64,000 nt of DNA from Dipylidium caninum (lineage: Eukaryota > Platyhelminthes > Cestoda > Cyclophyllidea > Dipylidiidae), in NCBI GenBank assembly GCA_017562135.1, contig QEYB01001217.1, positions 434,001-498,000 on the forward strand, in the 5' to 3' direction. Made by a program: the position numbers and the translations under genes. Under the pieces are notes generated by a model that saw only the letters and a list, made by a program, of their open reading frames with translations, made no database searches and had not been told where the DNA came from. Numbering within the stretch: the stretch's first letter is position 1; the number at the start of each line of letters is the position of its first letter. Shown one piece after another: positions 56,789 to 64,000 of this stretch.

Positions 56789-59700
56789 ATGGTAACACTT
56801 CTCGATCTTCCACCCATCCTGATCCAAAGAATTTGCGATTTTCTACCGATAGACGACGTGCTTTCTTTGACTAATTCTTGTGACGCGTTTGCTACTTCCA
56901 TTAATCAAAAATCTTTCTGGCTACGCCGTCTTAGCACACGAAGCAATGGGAGATATTCTTGCGTCCCAGGTAAATTATCGGCCGCAGTTTTCCTTTTATT
57001 TTGGCCCACACATTTTCATCTTTAATTTAATAGATAAATCAGTAAACTGGAAGGAAGTTTGCATCGCTAACGAGACCATTCAGGGTTGGTTTTCGGGCGA
57101 TCGTAATAATCTCATTAAAAGAACGGTGCGACATTATACCACATACGGCATTGACGCCATACAAATACTAAAGGTAAGTTGTTCACATTCTGTTATTCGT
57201 CTATTCCTCCAGCCTCCACATCATCGACTTTTCGCAATAGGCGATAGGGGTGGGACTCTATCCGTCCTCTCCCTTAAAGACCTACTTTCAGAGGATGAAC
57301 CCAAACCAATCTATACAGATGTACAGACACACAACGTGAGTATTGAATCATTTTAGAATTACTACTTCAGGGTTGGATTTGGACAATTTCTAGTGACACC
57401 AATGTAATAGCCACTGGGTCATCTGATAAATACTTAAGAATATGGTCAGTGCACAATTCAAGCGTGGATCTTCTTTCTCAGTACAGGTAAGCTGCGATGT
57501 TGTGCTGAAATTCAGGCTTTGTTTTGCCCTCAAAAACTTAGTCACAGTGCATAATTGAAGTATCTTTCTATCTACAGCTCAGATTTTTTACCTAGCATCG
57601 ATGAACTTAACTAGTAACACCTCATAAAATTCATAATTGTTTATCGTAATTTATTGTTGCGATCCCATATTTGCCTTGTTATTCGCATCCGGACACCATA
57701 GTGGTTTACGCCACCGTATACCATGGTTTTAGATAAAAGTCGTTTCCTCGGTTAAAAATACCATAGCTTTCTAGCTTGGCTAAAATAAATGATCAATGAG
57801 GACTTGATCTAGCCCAAAGCACTGTTTCGGAGATGTCAATGCTACATCGGGTCAATAAATATAAAATCCGAAAGTGATAATACTTCTACACGTTGAATTC
57901 TTGGTGATATTCCTTTTTCACCCCTAGGATGAAGTCACCAGTCCTCTGCTCAGAATTTATCGGTCCCAATCTTGTGGTGGTTGGCACAGCCCACAAAGAT
58001 CTTTCAGTCTTTGATTTCCGCGCATCAAGTCAGCATTCCGCTATCTCAAATACCTACCATCCGGGCATAGTTCTCTGTCTTAAATCACCCTATGGTCTTT
58101 CTAGCGGTTTTGAAAGTTCTCTATCTAGCGGATTTCCTTCTAACACAACGCTAGACTTCAGTGATGCGGATTCTATGGTCTCTAACCTGGGAGACATAAG
58201 TCTGCAAGACACTTCAACGAACAATAACGCGGAAATAAGGGAATCTCTCTCCCCGGTGGTTTCTGATAGTGACTTTGCTCCTTCGCAAAATGTCAGCTTC
58301 TATAGCGGTTGCAAAGGCGGGATACTTGCCGCGTGGGATCTACGAAAATTCAACAAACCTATTGCTGAACATAAAGTATGTTAAATATATATCTCCTATT
58401 TAGTGGAATATCAGTAGGTGTACTTAGTTACTCAATTAGTGGTGATCAGGTTTATTTTTGGTTAACTGCTTTCTTGATACTTAGGGAAAATCATAAGCTT
58501 TGGATGAAATTCTAACCGGGCTTAACGGAAATTAAGTGAATTTGTCTAGAAACCATCTTTTTCCAGTAAATTCCACACTTGTATTGGTGCCTTTATTCCC
58601 TGTATTTTACTTTCTTTTAGCATAAGGAATATCCCAATAACATGGAAATATTACTTATATCGGTTTTCGAATTTCAATTTCCTTGTTCGTTGCTCATTAA
58701 AATAGACTGATGAACGATGGTCCGAGCAATTTTTCCGTTCTCACAATAACACCGTGGAAAAATACCGAGGGATTATTTTATTTTTTTCTCCAGATTTAGA
58801 ATACAATTTTAGCAACGTAGTTTCATTAAAGGGGTCTAAGATAGTCGTCCTGATGTGCTGTAAATACAGCGAACAAAACTTCAAGTTATAGCCACAACTA
58901 AAAGGTACAAAGTAGAAATTAGGGAAAGATTTCAAAGTCATGGAAATTTCGCTTACGATCTGAATCTTTTTGTATTTCGATTTAGAACGGTGGTTTAGGT
59001 AGATAAGTAGGGACTAGAGAAATTCAAGTTAATCTCGTTTATATCTGATTTTGACGCTTTACTGTCATAAAGAATGACAATATATAGAATAATGACATTT
59101 TCTAGAGTTATTATTTCACTTATGCTATCATATTTTTACCCATATAAGGGCGAAAAAGTAGTTTAACATTGCCGAAGTAGCCAATGTCGACACGCGCTTA
59201 TTAGACCAGCAGGTTTATTCCTGTGTAATCGTGGCTTATTTTTTTACTTGTTCTGTTCTCCTTATTTCGGATAAATTAGCTTTTGCATTGCCACCGCTGT
59301 ATTGCGCCTGCGTTATCTCTAAAAGGGATGTACTCGCTAGTCACTGTGCTGTATATCTTCTAAGTGACTGACAAACGAATGAAAAATAGTCAAAACACCC
59401 CTAATTACGCAATTTCTTGTCTTGCTCCAATCGACTTCAATCTCTTCTGTAATTTTCATTTCGTGTGAGAAATTAACTGAGTTTAAATGAGTTATAGGAG
59501 TAAAGTCAGTTGATGTTTCTTTAACACTGCGACACTTCGGAATTTCTAGGATTTCTGTGGCTTTTTTTCATGCGCTTTCTGCTGTCTTTCTGTTATTTCG
59601 AAGTTCTTTTTAAGAAAGAGCTTTTTTTTCAATACTAGCAAATAACTTTTTCATAAATCAAACATCCTAGTCAATCACACAGGAGAAGGGGACTCCTTAG

Positions 59701-62700
59701 AACATCATGATGCTAATCTTAATTTTTTGCCTTCTCTCTGTTTCCTTATAACTTTCCTCAGTGGTCTACCGAGTTTATTCTAGAGTTATTGCTCCATACA
59801 GGATGTTCCATCGATGTTTTCCTCACACTCAACGACTTTTTGTCAATGTCATCATTTCTTTCGTGGATGCGTCCAACTTGTTCACGCTTTTTTCTCTTTG
59901 TCACAATCCAGGGGTTGTGATTAAAGTCGTTGCCAAAATTCTGTGCGATTTTATTATATAATTCATAAAAAGGGTCAAGGGTCATGCATCTACCATGCAT
60001 ATGCTCTTCCAATTATAAAACTATTCTAGAGGATTATGAGCTTGAGCGATGTTAGTGAAAGTTCATCCCACCAGAGTAGGGGATCGAAAAGTACTATGTT
60101 TCATTTAGCCAACCTATTGGTTAGGCTTGGAATTATTCAACAAATCCTTAAGAACTTCTTACTTTATAACGTTTTTTTTCTTCCCAAAGTTGCGGTCGTT
60201 TCCCCGGAAAATATCTTTGATGGATGGAGAAGAGATGTGGGTAGCTGAGCATCCAAATCGTTTGCACGTTTTTCATTCTACTTCCTCACGTTGTACGAAT
60301 TCAACTTCTCTGCTCTCACTTCTTCATGTAAGTTCGTCCGTCTTTTTCTCCCGAATACGCGTAAAATAGCATGAAATGTTGAAAGGAACCTCATTTATGG
60401 TCCCTTTATGTTTGAAGAGTTTCGTGGTAATTGGGCGGCGTTTTGCTGCATGCGTAGGCTTTGTGAAGACGTTGGAGTTAGTGCCGCTTCATTTATTCAT
60501 CATGACGTTGACTGAAAATTTTCAAAAGTCTGTCTGAGGAGGAAATTATCCGCTATGCAAACCAATAATGTCGCCTTTTGAATGCATAACCAAGTTAACC
60601 CCTTATACATTTTGGGCTGAATTTTGAATTCACTATCGCATTTATTTATGTAATCGGAGGAATTTCCTGCAATCAAGTAAGAATTAAAACCTTGACGCCA
60701 AAGTGCATCGTCTAGTATTGTGGCCCCAACAAAGCAAGTTGCATTTCTAGATACTCGATTTTGAATCAGTTACCTTATCCAGCGATATCCGTTCGTCCAG
60801 CCATACAGTGACCTTTTCCATTTGTCCTTTTCAAAGAAATTTTCAAAATCCCAATGTTAGGTTAAGCATAGCCTGAACTACGTGTATCTGCCGCTTCCAC
60901 CTCTTGCTTTCATTCATAGTCGTCCAGCTATTCCCGAAAATTGTTCGCAGCTTATTCATCGACTAGAGCAATTACTCTTACAAACTATGTTGGAAGGAGT
61001 TGCTACCCTCGGAAGTTCGAGAGGACCTCAAGCCACTGGTGGTTTGTTCACCCGAGATTACACTTCACGAGTGTTTAAATTAACTGAGTACATTTAGCAA
61101 ATCGCTGTTCACTTTGGTCGTCAGATGTTTTTCTAGGATGGAGTCGACTGCAATTTGTCTCTGCCTCTTAAAAGCACCCTTAATTCCATTACTTAACTAT
61201 TTCCCTATGGATTTTGATGACACAGATCACTATGATAGGGTAGAACAAACACACTCTTCAGATCGTTATCTTTACACTGACTCAATGTGGATTGAAATCC
61301 TTTGAAATCTCCCGCGGCCCAGTAGTATGAGAACTTCCCAAATGTTCAGGGGAATTCAGTGTTCCCTGAGCGCAGTTGCTAAAGTCTTTAGCGTAACTTA
61401 ATTTTAGAGGTCATTAAACACGTTATCGGTCTAGTGAATTTCAAGTCTCCCGAGATTTTGATATACCACTAACTTTATGGTAAATTACATCGTGACTTAA
61501 TTTTTGCCTTACTGAAAATTTAATTTTTACAAATATTTTTCCAACTCAGTGTGGATGTCCTAAATAAATAGTTGGCAACACTCTCCAAACGCGGTGAATT
61601 TATTACCATACCTGAGTTCGAACGGCGTCTTTGATACTGCCTGTTAACAATGCAGGTTTTTCCAGCTTTTGCTCCTCTGTGCACTGAGGATGGAGCTACT
61701 TTTGGGATCGCATGCCTACGAAAAAACAACGAGCTAGTGCATTACACCGAAGTTTTCAAAGTGGAATATGCGAAGGAAATTGGAGCTTGGAAGATAATTT
61801 ATTGGAAGTAGGTGAAGTGAAAGCGGGGGATAAAGCCTTTTTTCACCCAACTCGGAAATTAGAAGATTTGACAAATGGTTGGACTTCATCGCTTGACTTA
61901 GGCGCGGGCATCAGAGTGGGCACAATGGGGGAGAATGCCCGGACTATTTGAAGTGGTTCGATTTAAATTCACTCAATTGGTGACTCGCAGTTGCTCGGGT
62001 CAACAGATTAAAAAGAAGCAAGGCGAAATCGCTCACGAAACTCTCAGCAAAGTAGGTAATGCAAACGGAAGCCTGATGCTTTTAAAATACATTACAAAGG
62101 CTATTCGGACAGTGGGAAGGAAAACAGTGTGGCTGGACAAATCGAAACTTTGTTTTTTTTTGCTTGCTTCCCGTCACATGTCTGCACACGCGATTTTTTA
62201 ATATATAAATCCTTTAAAATTAAGAGGCAATTATCATTATTGCTAATATTTCGGGCATTCAATAATTACAATTCACCACTCCAAGATGAAATTTAACTAA
62301 TGCAGCCGACATCTTTAATTGCTTATCCATTACTTACCGTTTATTTCTGCGTTTATGAGTCAATTTTTCTGCTTCTTACAGTCACAGAAATACTCGAGGA
62401 AGCTGGGCTTAATTACCGCGCTTGAGGCCACACCGGGTGGCGTATTCGTGGTGTTTATGAGTCGGTACTTCGATGTTTTTCGTCCAACCATGCCTTTGCA
62501 TTCCATGCTGGAGGAGCCCATCTCCGACAACGAAAGTCACATTTACGTCGCCGTGCGTTATTTTTATATATGTAGATTTCTCAGCGTATTAAGTGCTCTA
62601 CTTAAATGGAAGCGAAGTATTGTAATTAAACGGAACAAGTGGCCAATTGCTGGCGTTTGTGCCTCTTTGACCGTATTTGTTTAGACTCCGACGTTACTAG

Positions 62701-63503
62701 GTGTAGAGATCTGACTCTGCGCCTTGTCATGGTCAAAGCCTTGACATCCATCACTTTGGTACGACCAACTCGTGCATAGACAATTTGCGAGGCGGATATC
62801 ATCGCCTACTGAGGTGAAGTGGACAGCCTACAAAGACGTTAATTCGCATGCTTCGGTGTACTTTGTTCTCCCCCGGAAGAGACCTCTTAGTGTCGAAATG
62901 ACAACCTTAACCTTTGACAAGTCACATACTTTGCCGCCCTCCACACTTTTGCCCTGACAAACATTTCGCCAGAGATTAAGGTCACCCTCCAGGACGAGTG
63001 TGTGTGCATGAAATATTTTCGTCTTAATGGTGTTCGCTTCTAATCGGAGTTATCAGGGCTCCCACAGACTGCACCAAAGAGGCACCGCTAGAATTTAATA
63101 ACATTTGTATTGAAGGGCCTCTATTTTTCTCAGTTTGTGTGCAGTAAACCAGCAGAACATCTTCACAGAATGCCATTGTGGTAATATCTTTTAATAAATA
63201 ATGGCCGGTTTGTGAAACTGGGTGTTAGTTAATCTTGAACTCATGGCCATTTCGATAAAATTTCTACCTGAATCCTTCCGAAGCCTTATGCCTTGTGCTC
63301 TCCGCCCTTTGGTAAATAAATTCTGGCTTTAATAAAGTGCTTTAAAGCCCACATTTTTGGTCTAGTAACTGAAATGTTCCACTTTTTTCATTCAGTTATC
63401 GTTTGCTCGTGAGACTCTACTGACCGGGGGCGACAACGGAAGCATCTCCATGTGGGTGTCTAGGCGACAAGCCAACGAGTTACTCAACGCGGAGTCCTCT
63501 TGA
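56789..63503 (+). CDS. FBXW9: F-box and WD-repeat protein, FBXW9-like
   Basis: A probable substrate receptor of an SCF (Skp1-Cullin1-F-box) ubiquitin ligase. Eight exons (56789-56969, 57034-57173, 57213-57335, 57371-57486, 57928-58375, 61656-61760, 62382-62552, 63396-63503) join with GT-AG borders and matching phases into exactly 464 codons including the stop; human FBXW9 has 458 residues. The F-box is at residues 3-48 (LLDLPPILIQRICDFLPIDD ...). VNWKEVCIAN follows, equivalent to FDWKEACVAL. A WD propeller then includes GWIWTISSDT, GSSDKYLRIWSV, LVVVGTAHKDLSVFDFR and GGDNGSISMWVSR. The 61656 exon is the least certain, supported by phase and position. Blade 4 or so carries a 68-residue polar insertion. 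ATG 56789 is the first Met of the F-box frame. Confidence 0.88.
57928..58375 (+). CDS. FBXW9: FBXW9-like exon 5: WD blades with polar insertion
   Basis: It joins the previous exon by completing an Arg codon (AG|G) and ends in phase 0 at AAA|gtatgt. FIGPNLVVVGTAHKDLSVFD and HPGIVLCLKS match a blade of FBXW9. Codons 58088-58291 encode 68 Ser/Asp/Asn-rich residues with no counterpart. The propeller resumes with SFYSGCKGGILAAWDLRKF. Confidence 0.88.
58376..61655 (+). other. FBXW9: Large intron of the FBXW9-like gene
   Basis: A 3.3-kb AT-rich intron. An open frame at 60922-61097 after a catag acceptor encodes an amphipathic stretch (LIHRLEQLLLQTMLEG), but it ends in a stop and does not fit the gene's phase. 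I therefore leave it out of the model. Confidence 0.65.
61656..61760 (+). CDS. FBXW9: FBXW9-like exon 6 (predicted)
   Basis: It follows acceptor taacaatgcag and ends at AAA|gtggaa, 35 codons, phase 0 at both ends. CTEDGATFGIACLRKNNELV occupies the position of human FBXW9's short blade (QLWAGDNQGLLHVF). Its donor is weak, and the frame stays open to 61809, so a different 3' end is possible. Confidence 0.55.
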
Positions 63504-64000
63504 CCCCAGTTTTCTCGCGCTCCCCTCCCATCTTTTTGTTTCCCCACTGTTAGATACACCCTTTTTGTATTTCTATTCTCTCCTTAATTGAATATGCTTT
63601 TTGTGTTTTTGCTACAGTGCCAAAAACACCCGGTTTTGCTAGAAAATGTGGACAAATGACTATTTGAATCAAACTTTGACAAACTATGTTAGTTATTAGG
63701 CTGAAAATTATTAAACTGAAGTCTTTGTCTAGGCTGTTTTCAAGCGCGACGAGAGAGATAAATTGTAGCGTGTTGAAGGTATTACCTATCCTAATTTCGT
63801 GAAATATTCCCCTCCTTTTACCTTATTTGTGTCTTATTTCCACCGAAACCAAATGGAGGCGACGCGGTTTGCATCTTCTTTTCCCTTACCGCTTAAAATT
63901 GGATCGTAGGACGCGTAAACAAGCCTCGGGAAGCATTAATGAGGCATTCGGGGACGGGAAAAAGTGCTCAGTGGTGGTTCCGAAAATTTTATTTTGGGAA
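63504..64000. other. 3' flank of the FBXW9-like gene
   Basis: Contains the candidate ATTAAA signal and the second copy of a 38-bp motif also found at 15180-15217. No coding potential is visible. Confidence 0.5.
63710..63715 (+). promoter_or_regulatory. FBXW9: Possible polyadenylation signal ATTAAA of the FBXW9-like gene
   Basis: An ATTAAA variant lies about 207 nt downstream of the stop codon in AT-rich sequence. Confidence 0.4.

Noticed and set aside
60922..61097. Open frame after a catag acceptor in the FBXW9-like gene intron
   Set aside because: It terminates in a stop, does not fit the gene's phases, and the propeller is complete without it.

Overview
The window looks like nuclear DNA from a flatworm (Platyhelminthes), probably a parasitic one such as a tapeworm. 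This is inferred from gene structure, not from a species match. All three recognisable genes are split into many small exons joined by GT-AG introns. Introns near the 5' ends can be tiny (35, 39, 64 nt) while later ones run to several kilobases, a polarity known from flatworm genomes. There are no operons, prokaryotic signals, CRISPR arrays or recognisable intact transposons, and I found no convincing tRNA or rRNA gene. Base composition is a mosaic: about 1-26 kb and 37.5-55 kb are GC-richer, with homopurine/homopyrimidine tracts, while about 26.5-37.5 kb and 55-64 kb are AT-rich. | Layout, all on the + strand. (1) A SynGAP/DAB2IP/RASAL2-family RasGAP. Its body is reconstructed here from 13 phase-consistent exons at 12180-26348 (split PH, C2, RasGAP domain, conserved post-GAP helices, low-complexity tail). 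At least one more 5' exon is likely at 9874-10127, and the true start is unresolved. (2) Cytosolic NAD-dependent glycerol-3-phosphate dehydrogenase (GPD1), five exons at 28038-36495, with a frame break in exon 2 and an ambiguous first intron. (3) Two orphan coding segments of unknown function near 48.6-49.05 kb and 50.6-51.35 kb. (4) An FBXW9-like F-box/WD-repeat protein at 56789-63503, eight exons giving a clean 463-codon frame. The rest (1-9.8 kb, 36.7-48.5 kb, 51.4-56.7 kb) is mostly non-coding, with simple repeats and unconvincing ORFs. | The genes do not form a pathway. The RasGAP would switch off Ras/Rap signalling at the membrane. GPD1 links glycolysis to glycerolipid synthesis and NAD+ regeneration. 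The F-box protein would be a substrate receptor of an SCF ubiquitin ligase. The most notable signal is that the RasGAP carries long insertions in its PH, C2 and GAP domains. The C2 and GAP insertions, and one segment next to the C2, contain basophilic-kinase (RRxS/KRxS) consensus sites. The FBXW9-like protein has an analogous 68-residue Ser/Asp/Asn-rich insertion in its propeller. I found no wholly new multi-gene system.
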